DNA from: Mesorhizobium huakuii | GTDB taxonomy: Bacteria > Pseudomonadota > Alphaproteobacteria > Rhizobiales > Rhizobiaceae | NCBI RefSeq assembly: GCF_014189455.1 | Contig: NZ_CP050296.1 | Coordinates: 5,824,001-5,888,000, forward strand | Reading direction: 5' to 3' | Length of the DNA stretch: 64,000 nucleotides | Shown: piece after piece, positions 18,006-25,697 of the stretch | Position numbering within the stretch: the first letter of the stretch is position 1 | How the letters are laid out: each line of letters starts with the position of its first letter | Position numbers and translations under genes: made by a program | Notes under the pieces: model-generated | Told to the model about the DNA's origin: nothing | What the model saw: only the letters and a program-made list of their open reading frames with translations | The model's database searches: none

Positions 18006-19109
18006 TCAGCCCGCCGCCTTCATCCAGTGCTCCATCGTCGTCACCGAGCGGGCGAGCTGCGGCGCCGGATGGATCTTTTCGCTGAATGTGGCGGCCGCAC
18101 GCCAGCCCCAGCGCGGATCGGCGAGAAAGGCGCGCGCCAGCGCCACCATGTCGGCGCGGCCCTCGGCGATAACAGCCTCGGCCTGCTTCGGATCGTCGAT
18201 CAGGCCGACCGCGCGGGTCGGGATGCCGGCGCCCTTGCGCACGGCTTCCGCCAGATGCACCTGATAGCCGGGGCCGGTGGGCAGTTTCTGCAAAGGCGAA
18301 TTGCCGCCGCTGGAGCAGCAGAGATAGGCGACACCCTCGGCCTTCAATACCTTCGCCACCTCGATCGCGTCCTCGACGTCGAAGCCACCGTCGACCCAGT
18401 CCTTCACCGACAGCCGCGTTCCAAGCATCAGCTTCGGCACTGCCTTCTTCACCGCCCTGGCGATTTCGACGACAAGGCGCATCCGGTTTTCCAGCGAGCC
18501 GCCCCAGCGGTCCGTGCGCTGGTTGGACAGCGGCGACAGGAACTGGAAGATCAAATAGCCGTGTGCGGCGTGCAGTTCGATGAAGTCGAAGCCGGCGCGT
18601 TCGGCCCGCCTTGCGGCTTCGGCGAACCGCTCGATGAGCTGCAGGATTTCCTCGTCTTCCAGCGCGTGCGGCACGTTCCAGCCGGTGTCATAGGCGATAG
18701 CCGAGGCCGAGACGGTCTGCCAGGGATCCTCGTTCGGCTGCAGTGGCCCGCCGCCCTCCCAGGGCTTACGGTTCGAAGCCTTGCGGCCGGCATGGGCAAG
18801 CTGCGTGCCGAATTTCGTGCCGGGGGCTGCGACGCGTCGTGCGGCATCCAGTGTGCGGCGCGCAGCGGCTTCGTTGTCGTCGGAGTAAAGTCCGAGGCAG
18901 CCATGGGTGATGCGCCCGCGCCGCTCGACATCGGTCATCTCCACCGTGACCATGCCGGCGCCGGACATGGCCAGGTTACTCCAGTGGTAAAGATGCCAAT
19001 CGCTGGCGCGGCCGTCCTCGGCGGAATACTGGCACATAGGCGCGACGGCGATGCGGTTGGGGAAGCTCAAGCCGTCGAGCGTGATCGGCTGGAAAAGCGA
19101 TGTCGTCAT
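18006..19109 (-). CDS. NADH:flavin oxidoreductase, OYE family (YqjM-like)
   Basis: A 367-residue old-yellow-enzyme protein. It shows FPNRIAVAPMCQYSA (FMN-binding strand 1, with the Cys of YqjM-type enzymes), LAHAGRKAS, and FDFIELHAAHGYL with the conserved substrate-binding His pair region. SPLSNQRTDRWGGSLENR and a final ADMVALARAFLADPRW follow. It should use FMN to reduce activated C=C bonds with NAD(P)H. I chose the ATG at 19109, because the upstream extension of the frame to 19493 has no homology and overlaps the divergent Nudix gene. Confidence 0.92.
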   Translation of the reverse strand: MTTSLFQPITLDGLSFPNRIAVAPMCQYSAEDGRASDWHLYHWSNLAMSGAGMVTVEMTDVERRGRITHGCLGLYSDDNEAAARRTLDAARRVAAPGTKFGTQLAHAGRKASNRKPWEGGGPLQPNEDPWQTVSASAIAYDTGWNVPHALEDEEILQLIERFAEAARRAERAGFDFIELHAAHGYLIFQFLSPLSNQRTDRWGGSLENRMRLVVEIARAVKKAVPKLMLGTRLSVKDWVDGGFDVEDAIEVAKVLKAEGVAYLCCSSGGNSPLQKLPTGPGYQVHLAEAVRKGAGIPTRAVGLIDDPKQAEAVIAEGRADMVALARAFLADPRWGWRAAATFSEKIHPAPQLARSVTTMEHWMKAAG

Positions 19110-19268
19110 GAAAGGACTCCGGGAAGGGAACGCGCTATTTAGGCAACGGAGCTTTCCCATACCACACACGAGAGGGTGAAGCGCGCTCTGGACCAATGGC
19201 TGCCCCAATTGCGCCGGCGCCGGTTCGCGGCTACGCCTGCGCCCGGCAGCAAAATACCGAGGTATCCA

Positions 19269-19847
19269 ATGGACGATCGCATTCGCATCCGCTCGGAAGA
19301 GGTTCTTTCCGACGACTGGGCCGTGCTGAAAAAGACCGTGCTCGACTATCGCCGGCGCGACGGCCAGTGGGAGACGCAGATCCGCCAGACCTATGATCGC
19401 GGCGACGGCGCGGTGATCCTGCCCTACGACCCCACGCGTGCGACGGTGCTGCTGGTGCGGCAGTTCCGCTATCCCGCTTACGTCACCGGCCACCGCGAGC
19501 CGCTGATCGAGGCCTGTGCCGGGCTGCTCGACGAAAACGACCCGGAAACCGCCATCCGCAAGGAAGCCGAGGAAGAACTCGGCTACCAGCTGAAGGACAT
19601 TGAGCGGCTGTTTTCACCTTACATGAGCCCAGGCAGCGTCACCGAGCGGCTATGGTTCTTCGTTGCCCGCTATTCGCCTGCCGACCGCATCTCGGCCGGC
19701 GGCGGCGCGCCGGAAGAGGGCGAGGACATCGAGGTCCTGGAAATGCCACTCGACGAAGCGCTGGCCGGCATTGCCGACGGCCGCATCGTCGATGCCAAGA
19801 CGATTATCTTGATCCAGCACCTGAAATTGTACCCGATGAAGGCCTAG
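19269..19847 (+). CDS. Nudix hydrolase, NudK/ADP-ribose pyrophosphatase type
   Basis: The 192-residue protein begins MDDRIRIRSEEVLSDDW. It has a typical NudK-like N-terminus and VLLVRQFRYPAY, with the Nudix box at about 85-107 (GLLDENDPETAIRKEAEEEL, then GY). SPYMSPGSVTERLWFFVARY matches the GDP-mannose/ADP-ribose pyrophosphatase subgroup. Substrate choice between nucleotide sugars is open. It is divergent from the OYE gene by about 160 bp and convergent with the HutH-like gene. Confidence 0.87.
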   Translation: MDDRIRIRSEEVLSDDWAVLKKTVLDYRRRDGQWETQIRQTYDRGDGAVILPYDPTRATVLLVRQFRYPAYVTGHREPLIEACAGLLDENDPETAIRKEAEEELGYQLKDIERLFSPYMSPGSVTERLWFFVARYSPADRISAGGGAPEEGEDIEVLEMPLDEALAGIADGRIVDAKTIILIQHLKLYPMKA

Positions 19848-19874
19848 TCTCTCGAAGCTCGCCGAGCATTTGCC

Positions 19875-21374
19875 TTACGGCTGCGGACAGGCCGGCACGT
19901 CCATTTCGCGGATGAAGTTGCGCAAGGCCTCCATGTCCCGGGACAGAGGCCGATCGTCGGAATAGTGGGCGATTTTTTCCCGGACCATTTGGTAGATGGC
20001 ATCGGTACCGGGCGCACGTGTACCGCGCTGCGCCAGAAAATCATGGGCCTGCGCGGCTGCCATGAGTTCGATCGCCAGGATGTATTCCGCGTTGTCGATA
20101 ACCGCCAGAAGCTTGTTGGCGGCGACGGTTGGATGAGCCAGAAAATCCTCTTGCAGGCCGGATGTGACGCCGCCGTCGGTCGCCGCCGGGGCGGCCAGAC
20201 GCCGATTGACGTTGCTGAGCGACGTGGCCGTGTATTGGGCGATCATGAAGCCGGAATTGGCTCCGTCCTCATCGGCAAGGAAGGCCGGCAGATTGTTGAC
20301 AAGTGGATTGACCAGACGATCGATCCGACGCTCGCTCATTCCAGCCACCTGCGCCAAGGCGATGGTCAGGCCGTCGGCCGCCTGGCCGAGGGCGGGCGCT
20401 ACCGCATGCGCCTCTGAAACGACCTGAGGATCGTTCAAAGACCCGAATACCGCGGGATTGTCGGTGACGGCAGCCAATTCGCGGTCGACCAACTCGGCGG
20501 ACCGGTCCAGCACCTCCCGGGCGGCGCCATGAACATGGGGCACGGCGCGAAGACTGAGGGCGTCTTGCGTGCGACTGCCGTGGGCGAGCGCGATAAGTTC
20601 GCTGCCATGAAGCCAGCCACGCAGCGATTTGCCCACCTCCTGAATGCCGGGTGAGGGCCTCATCGCCAGGATTTGTTCACCAAAGGCCGGCATTTGCGCG
20701 CCGGCGGCTTCAAGCGTCAAAGCCGCCGCTGCGTCGGCCCATCCCAACAGACGCTCCGCGCGCAGCACAGCGATGCTTGTCAGGCCGGTTGCGCAGGCGG
20801 TGCCATTGACGAGGCTCAAGCCTTCCTTGGCGCCGAGCTCCAAGGGCTCCAGACCCATTTCGGCCAGGGCCTCGAGCCCGCTCATCGAGCGGCCCGCCAT
20901 GGTTGCACTGCCTTCGCCGATCAACACCAGTGCCACATGCGCGTTGTGCGTCAAATAGCCGGCCGATCCCCGGGACGGCACGTCGGGAACGCAATCGCGC
21001 TCGATAAAGGTGAGCAAATTACGAACGATCGCAGGGCTGACGCCTGAATGGCCATGCGCGAAATTCGCCACCTGAGCGGCAATGATGGCGCGCACGCCGC
21101 GTCTCGGCACGAGGTCACCGACGCCGCAGGCGTGACTGCGAATGATATTGCGCGACAGTTTCTTTTGCAGGGCAGGCGCCACGACCTTGCTTGCCAAGGC
21201 GCCTACCCCGGTATTGACGCCATAGGCGCGAATGCCTTTTTCGACGATGGCGGCTACGATCTGGTGCGCAAAAGCGATCCTGTCCCACGCTGCCTGGCTA
21301 AGCGCCAGGGATTCGCCTTCGCTCACCCGCGCGATATCGCGCCAGCTGGCGTTTCCATCTATCGTTATTGTCAT
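19875..21374 (-). CDS. HutH-like aromatic amino acid ammonia-lyase homologue with atypical MIO site
   Basis: A 499-residue protein of histidine/phenylalanine ammonia-lyase fold and length. Conserved blocks are YGVNTGVG (51-58, active-site Tyr), KEGLSLVNGT (Asn), NPAVF and GFMIAQYTATSL. The site that forms the MIO cofactor is normally GSVGASGDLAPLAH. Here it reads RGSAGYLTHNAH (135-146), three residues shorter and without Ala-Ser-Gly. It may be a lyase using a different triad, a relative with another activity, or inactive. No other hut genes are near. Confidence 0.8.
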   Translation of the reverse strand: MTITIDGNASWRDIARVSEGESLALSQAAWDRIAFAHQIVAAIVEKGIRAYGVNTGVGALASKVVAPALQKKLSRNIIRSHACGVGDLVPRRGVRAIIAAQVANFAHGHSGVSPAIVRNLLTFIERDCVPDVPSRGSAGYLTHNAHVALVLIGEGSATMAGRSMSGLEALAEMGLEPLELGAKEGLSLVNGTACATGLTSIAVLRAERLLGWADAAAALTLEAAGAQMPAFGEQILAMRPSPGIQEVGKSLRGWLHGSELIALAHGSRTQDALSLRAVPHVHGAAREVLDRSAELVDRELAAVTDNPAVFGSLNDPQVVSEAHAVAPALGQAADGLTIALAQVAGMSERRIDRLVNPLVNNLPAFLADEDGANSGFMIAQYTATSLSNVNRRLAAPAATDGGVTSGLQEDFLAHPTVAANKLLAVIDNAEYILAIELMAAAQAHDFLAQRGTRAPGTDAIYQMVREKIAHYSDDRPLSRDMEALRNFIREMDVPACPQP

Positions 21375-21848
21375 TGCCCGTTCCGAAAATAGCTTTGCGA
21401 ATGCGCAGGTGCTGTTGGCTCACTCGAAGGGCGGCGTGAGACCCTTGCTTCGGCTCCTTACCGCACAATCGCGGGCATAATGGCGATGGAATTGCCGACT
21501 GATGCGACTGTAGCGACGTCGTCGGTCATAAAAGACATGCCGCCTGCGATCAGACGCTGGAAATCCGGCGCTCCGTTTGAAGTCACTTTCGAGGGTAATC
21601 TCGAAGACCTATAGGACGGCAGCCCACGGGCATATGCGGCTATTCCGTGCGGACAGTTTAACGGGGGCCTCGGCGCCGAGGTACGATCCCATGGAGGCCA
21701 AAGACGCTTCCGGGAGTCGTATATTAGCAATAAACAATATATTAATAGCTATAATGCAGCCTTGGCACAGGGACGGAAATACCTCCCATCGACGTTCCGA
21801 CACGCGCCCTGGAGCGCTGGGACGTTTGACCAATGCGGAGCAAAACGC
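21375..21848. other. Intergenic region, AT-rich patch with possible promoter
   Basis: These 474 bp between two divergent genes hold no convincing gene. An AT-rich patch at about 21720-21755 contains TATAAT (21750-21755) 94 bp before the ATG of the small gene at 21849. I see no good -35 element. This is the most likely promoter position, at low confidence. Confidence 0.35.
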
Positions 21849-22160
21849 ATGAGTGTCGGAGCAGCTCTCGAGCAATTGCTGCGGCTGATTTATCGCCGAG
21901 CCATGAAATTGGCGATGTTGCCGGAGGATGAAAGGGATTCGCACTACGACCACATCCGCCTGTCATGTTGCGCGGCCGCCGAGCACATTGGGCAAGATCC
22001 CGACAGGGCAGCCATCACGGCAAACGATATGGTCGAGTTTGTTCGCGCGCTGGTTGGAATCATTGAGATGGGCTCTGCACCAGACCATGAGCCAAGCGCC
22101 GATCAGCGGCCGCCGGTACCACATTTAGGCGACCAAGGGACTGACACGACGCGCATCTAG
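21849..22160 (+). CDS. Small hypothetical protein
   Basis: About 103 residues beginning MSVGAALEQLLRLIYRRAMK. The first 70 residues look helical, with IRLSCCAAAEHIGQDPDRAA. The Pro/Asp-rich tail is probably disordered. I do not recognise a family. The frame opens earlier (21762), but the ATG at 21849 gives the better protein-like start. The coding character is moderate. Confidence 0.45.
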   Translation: MSVGAALEQLLRLIYRRAMKLAMLPEDERDSHYDHIRLSCCAAAEHIGQDPDRAAITANDMVEFVRALVGIIEMGSAPDHEPSADQRPPVPHLGDQGTDTTRI

Positions 22161-22203
22161 CACACAGGCAAGAACGCTACCGTTGGCAACGGCAACGAGG
22201 CGG

Positions 22204-22497
22204 CTATCGCTGGCGCTGAACGATGTAGCTGCTGGTGCTGGCGTCGGCGCCGCGGCCGCGAGTAACCACAACCGTTGTGTAACCGATCGGCAGGGAGCCC
22301 GTGTTGGTCGCATCGACCGGACGGCATCGCCCGATGATCTCGCCGTTCGAGGACCTTGCGAGCCTGTCCTTCAGCGAAGCCATGCACAGATCGAGAGATG
22401 CATACATTGCTGGCTCCATCTCGACGGGTTTGCAGATGGAGGCCTCGCCCGGGGTGCACGAGAGCAAAACCATCATGGCCGCGGTTGCCGGATCCAT
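22204..22497 (-). CDS. Small hypothetical, probably exported, protein
   Basis: The 97-residue product starts MDPATAAMMVLLSCTPGEAS, a short hydrophobic N-terminus that could be a signal peptide or lipobox-like segment ending in Cys. Then CKPVEMEPAMYASLDLCMAS has regular Cys spacing, with another Cys in GRCRPVDAT. The cysteine pattern suggests a disulphide-bonded periplasmic protein. Family unknown. Confidence 0.5.
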   Translation of the reverse strand: MDPATAAMMVLLSCTPGEASICKPVEMEPAMYASLDLCMASLKDRLARSSNGEIIGRCRPVDATNTGSLPIGYTTVVVTRGRGADASTSSYIVQRQR

Positions 22498-22665
22498 TTT
22501 CTGAAATCTCCGTCGTTTTGACGGACCTCAACGTGGAAATGCCGCCTTTGTTTCGCTTCCGCTTAGAAATCAGTTCGGATGGCCGTCTCCAGGACGGCTA
22601 TCCAGCCAGGCGTCTTCAATGTGGTGGCCAGTGCAAGGCAGCCAAATCTAGCTTTGATTTCAATC

Positions 22666-22721
22666 TGGTGCGGACGACGGGAATCGAACCCGTACGATCA
22701 GAGATCGAGGGATTTTAAGTC
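22666..22721 (-). pseudogene. tRNA-Leu(UAA) 3' half, separated from its 5' half
   Basis: Read on the minus strand this is the 3' part of a class II tRNA. It has GACTTAAAA (anticodon loop CTTAAAA, anticodon UAA), the 3' anticodon strand TCCCT, a variable arm CGATC-TCT-GATCG, a T arm ACGGG-TTCGATT-CCCGT, acceptor strand CGTCCGC, discriminator A and encoded CCA. Its own 5' flank does not pair with TCCCT. The matching 5' half is at 23820-23858. Together they form a perfect 86-nt tRNA-Leu. Confidence 0.88.
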
Positions 22722-22903
22722 TCTTTTTCTGCGGTGCTTCCCGCTCAATAGCCTGAAAAACCAAGACTTCGAGCTGATGGTGAAGTCCGACTTTCTCCCA
22801 CATGCGTGGGAAATCCCCACGATATTTCCCACACAATCATGTGTGCGAGCATGCTCCCTTGCTCTTTGCAAAATCCCACACCACGCGTACATGTGCGGGC
22901 ACT

Positions 22904-22988
22904 GCGGGCGTGGTGAAATTGGTATACACACCGGACTTAAAATCCGGAGGCCTCGGCCATGCGGGTTCAAGTCCCGCCGCCCGCACCA
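22904..22988 (+). tRNA. tRNA-Leu(UAA), intact, carried by the insertion
   Basis: An 85-nt class II tRNA including encoded CCA. The acceptor GCGGGCG/CGCCCGC and anticodon stem CCGGA/TCCGG around CTTAAAA (anticodon UAA) pair fully. So do the variable arm GGCC-TC-GGCC and the T arm GCGGG-TTCAAGT-CCCGC; the discriminator is A. Its sequence differs clearly from the split tRNA in all stems. It would supply the UUA/UUG-reading function lost by the split gene. Its start is 16 bp upstream distance from the RusA-like ATG, counted from the tRNA end. Confidence 0.95.
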
Positions 22989-23004
22989 CTAGGTCAGTTG
23001 CTGT

Positions 23005-23574
23005 ATGCGATTTGAGTTGTTTTTCTTGGGACGGATACCGTCGGGCAACAAAGGTGGCCCGCACTGGAACTTTGCCGCCGACTTCCGGACCCAGATGCAC
23101 CACCAGCTTGTTCGCCTCTGGAAAACTAACCCACTTAGTGAGCACACAAAGTGGTTATCCAAGCCCTACAACGACAACACGTGGGAGGGCGTCGCGACGT
23201 TCGAGCGACACGGCTTGGACTTCGTGGTCGTCGCGAGCCAGCGCGTTTCACTATCCATCAAGATGGATATTCATTTTTATGAACCTGCCGGCGAGTTGTC
23301 GGTGGCAAGTGACGTTGCCGATGTCGACAACAGGGTCAAAGTCCTATTCGATCTTTTGAGACTACCCGACAATCCCAAACATGTTCCACAGGGGTTGGTG
23401 CCACACTATTGCCTGATGGAGGATGATCGCCTCGTTTGGGAACTGACGGTCAAGCGTCATAGGCTCCTTCGCACAGTGGAGACAGCGGAGTACATGACAA
23501 GGCTTGATATTAGCGTCCTTCCATCTCGCGGGGCGATGGGAAATCTGTCAATCGTAGACACCTCGGTCTACTAG
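23005..23574 (+). CDS. RusA-like Holliday-junction endonuclease homologue
   Basis: The 189-residue product begins LFFLGRIPSGNKGG, like the RusA N-terminal strand. It has VADVDNRVKVLFDLL (D106, D108, N109, K112) and MEDDRLVWELTV (D140, D141, E146), matching the DxDN...K and later Asp of RusA-type resolvases. RusA cuts Holliday junctions and is typically phage-encoded with about 120 residues. The extra length here is an insertion around residues 40-60 and a C-terminal tail. The start is 16 bp after the tRNA, so transcription may be shared. Composition is less GC-rich than neighbours. Confidence 0.6.
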   Translation: MRFELFFLGRIPSGNKGGPHWNFAADFRTQMHHQLVRLWKTNPLSEHTKWLSKPYNDNTWEGVATFERHGLDFVVVASQRVSLSIKMDIHFYEPAGELSVASDVADVDNRVKVLFDLLRLPDNPKHVPQGLVPHYCLMEDDRLVWELTVKRHRLLRTVETAEYMTRLDISVLPSRGAMGNLSIVDTSVY

Positions 23575-23819
23575 CAATCGTCTAATCCAAGGTTTGGAGC
23601 CTGATATTTCTCCCACATGATTTCCCACATGGTCCCTTGCGCGCTGCAATAGTCGCTCGAGCGGGAACGTTGCACTTCTACACGCAACAATCTTAGCAAA
23701 AACAGTAGGTTGGTATCACAACTTCAGGTAGTTAGACATATAGGTGCAACCGTAAGGTCTATGACCAACAGTTCTGGTATGCTAAAGCATTGTTTTTGTT
23801 GACGACGCATCGACCAATT

Positions 23820-23858
23820 TTTTAAGTCCCTTGCGTCTACCAATTCCGCCACGTCCGC
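23820..23858 (-). pseudogene. tRNA-Leu(UAA) 5' half
   Basis: Read on the minus strand from 23858 this gives acceptor GCGGACG, D arm GCGGAATTGGTAGACGC, then AGGGA and CTTAAAA. This is the 5' part of the tRNA whose 3' part lies at 22666-22721. Beyond the loop the sequence becomes AAAAAATTGG, which does not pair, so no tRNA is formed locally. The promoter side (23859 onward) still belongs to the original locus. Confidence 0.88.
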
Positions 23859-24140
23859 AGGTCAGCCCTTTTCAGATGCCAGACACAGGCCGTCAAGTCG
23901 TGTTCTTGAGCTGTCCGAACGCGCACCCCAGAGGAGGGGGCGCGGCGATACTGGCGTGATCGCGGAATTTAGCGCGGCGCGCGCAATGCGTAGGGTGTTT
24001 GAACGGCGGACTTGATCCGCCGAGGCCGGCGTCTACCAGGCCCAACCCATTCCCCCGCCCACTGGGGGCGCCGGCCGCCCCTCCTCATCGAAATTGCTGA
24101 TCATATCCAGCGGTCGCTCGCCGATCGCTGTTGGCAGCGC
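23859..24140. other. Intergenic region between tRNA 5' half and porin gene
   Basis: About 280 bp with no gene that I can support. It contains the former promoter side of the split tRNA-Leu and, at its left end, short GC-rich runs. The 3' end of the porin gene borders it on the right. Confidence 0.4.
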
Positions 24141-24809
24141 TCAGAACTTGTAGCTGAGATTGATGCCGACGGTGTTCAGTTTGGTATCCTGGTCGCGGCC
24201 GACGAAGTCGCTGGACCCGTCATAGTGTTCGGAGCCGAAATCGTAATAGCGATACTGCGCGCCGACGACGAACTTGTCGGTCAGCGCATAGTCGACGCCG
24301 GCACCCACGGTCCAGCCGACATTGGTGCGCGTCTCGGAGAAGGCGGAGCCTGCTGATTGCGAGGTCTCGATACCGGCGAAGGCGACGCCGCCTATGCCGT
24401 AGACCAGCACACGATCCATCGCATATCCGGCCTTGGCGTTGACCGAACCGAACCATTTGATGTCGGTGCCGACGACATTTCCGGGTCCGCCGAGTTCCGC
24501 CGTGCCGTCGATCGAGGAATAGTTGAGCTCGGCCTCTGCGCCGATCACCGCCTGGTCGAATTGCCACAGCCCGGCCACGTGCCCGCCGACGAAACCGCCG
24601 TCAATGTCGGGCGAGACAGAAAACGGTCCGCCGTCATTTCCTGAGATATCGGACCGGCCCCAGCCATATCCTGCCTGCAGGCCGGCATAGTATCCTGTCC
24701 AGTCGAAGCCGGGCGCGGTCATCGGCACATCGGCCGTCGGGTCGGCTGCGAGAGCCGGCACGGACAGGACGGCAAGAAGACCGGCACTTGCGACCACAAG
24801 GCGATACAT
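24141..24809 (-). CDS. Outer-membrane beta-barrel protein, Omp25/Omp31 type
   Basis: The 222-residue protein has a signal peptide (MYRLVVASAGLLAVLSVPAL-AAD). A barrel of alternating strands follows, starting FDWTGYYAGLQAGYGWG and ending VGINLSYKF with a terminal Phe, as required for Bam insertion. Internal blocks GFVGGHVAGLWQF and VGWTVGAGVDYALT are typical of the porin-like outer-membrane proteins of Brucella and rhizobia. It is likely an abundant structural outer-membrane protein. Confidence 0.9.
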   Translation of the reverse strand: MYRLVVASAGLLAVLSVPALAADPTADVPMTAPGFDWTGYYAGLQAGYGWGRSDISGNDGGPFSVSPDIDGGFVGGHVAGLWQFDQAVIGAEAELNYSSIDGTAELGGPGNVVGTDIKWFGSVNAKAGYAMDRVLVYGIGGVAFAGIETSQSAGSAFSETRTNVGWTVGAGVDYALTDKFVVGAQYRYYDFGSEHYDGSSDFVGRDQDTKLNTVGINLSYKF

Positions 24810-24997
24810 CGAACTCCCCGAGCGAAGAGTCGGAAAATCTTGGGAGCCAAGGTAGACCGTTTTGCGACGAAACGGAAACCTGTTTCTGGCTGCGGCCGTG
24901 CGCCGCTCGCCGAACGGCAGCCTGCAAGCCGACGACAGCTGACATTGTCGGGCGAATGTCAGCGTGCAAGATGAGCGTCTTGCAGGGGAAAATCCTG

Positions 24998-25387
24998 ATG
25001 AACAGCCCGGCTCGTCTCATCGCTGCAGTAGCCATCCTGCTGCTCGCTTGCGGCCTCGCCATGGCCGAGCCATTGACGCTCGCCATTGCCAAGGCAGCGG
25101 TTGTTTCCGATCAAGCGTCCGGGCAGATGGTGCTCAGCCTCAAGATGACAGCGGACAGTGCAAAGGCGTTCGCTGACTTCACCAGGGTGAACATCGGAAA
25201 GGTGGTCGATCTCAGCATCGACGGCGCCGTGGTGATGTCGCCGCGGCTGATGGAGCCGATCATCGGTGGCGAGATCATGGTCGGCGGAACATTCGCGCCG
25301 GGCGAACTCGAGCGGATCGTCGAAAAGATCTCATCCGGTGGTGTCAGCGTTACGGTCGATGCGAGAGCCGAGCAACCGGGCGGGTGA
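24998..25387 (+). CDS. Periplasmic SecDF P1 head-like domain protein
   Basis: A 129-residue protein starting MNSPARLIAAVAILLLACGL (signal peptide). The mature part resembles the head subdomain of the SecD P1 region: LSLKMTADSAKAFADFTRVN, GKVVDLSIDGAVV, then VGGTFAPGELERIVEKI. It occurs without the SecD membrane part, as in other rhizobial stand-alone copies. The role is unknown. An upstream in-frame extension is not protein-like. Confidence 0.7.
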   Translation: MNSPARLIAAVAILLLACGLAMAEPLTLAIAKAAVVSDQASGQMVLSLKMTADSAKAFADFTRVNIGKVVDLSIDGAVVMSPRLMEPIIGGEIMVGGTFAPGELERIVEKISSGGVSVTVDARAEQPGG

Positions 25388-25697
25388 AACAATCGCCGTC
25401 CGCAAACTGGTCCTTGGATATCTGTTCGTCTCTCCCGATATCAGTCCGGGCGGCAAACTGAAGGAGCATTTCATCGTGGACGTGTCCGGGCCTGACAGAA
25501 TGACAATCACCTTGATCGGCGGCCCCACCGCGCTCATCGAGATCGCCGGGATCCGCTTTCTGACCGATCCGACTTTCGACGTGCCCCAAGCTTATGACGC
25601 GGGCGCAGTCCGGCTGGTCAAGCAATCCGGTCCGGCCATTGGTATCGACAGTTTGCCGCCCATCGATCTGGTGTTGCTCAGCCATGACCAGCACCTA

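Larger units (their letters stand above)
22796..23629. repeat. Five TCCCACA repeats flanking the tRNA/RusA cargo
   Basis: TCCCACA occurs in the same orientation at 22796, 22827 and 22874 on the left and at 23611 and 23623 on the right, mostly within TTTC(T)CCCACA. The left group overlaps a CCCAC-ATGC-GTGGG hairpin. A longer similarity (TTTCTCCCACATG, then CCCTTGC) links the two sides. The spacing and position inside both ends look like integrase arm-binding sites of an attP. Confidence 0.55.
22713..23828. mobile_element. 1.1-kb insertion in the anticodon loop of tRNA-Leu(UAA)
   Basis: The two tRNA halves are separated by 1107 bp, bounded by a 9-bp direct repeat TTTTAAGTC (22713-22721 and 23820-23828) that lies in the anticodon loop and stem. 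This is the expected product of site-specific integration with a short core, as by a tyrosine recombinase. The insert holds an intact tRNA-Leu(UAA), a RusA-like gene and five TCCCACA repeats near the ends. No integrase gene is present, so it is either a decayed element or one mobilised in trans (CIME-like). Confidence 0.72.

Noticed and set aside
22713..23828. Group I intron in the tRNA-Leu(UAA) anticodon loop
   Set aside because: Such introns exist in cyanobacterial tRNA-Leu(UAA). Here the insert does not end in G at any consistent splice point, carries a tRNA on the opposite strand and is bounded by a direct repeat, which fits site-specific integration better.
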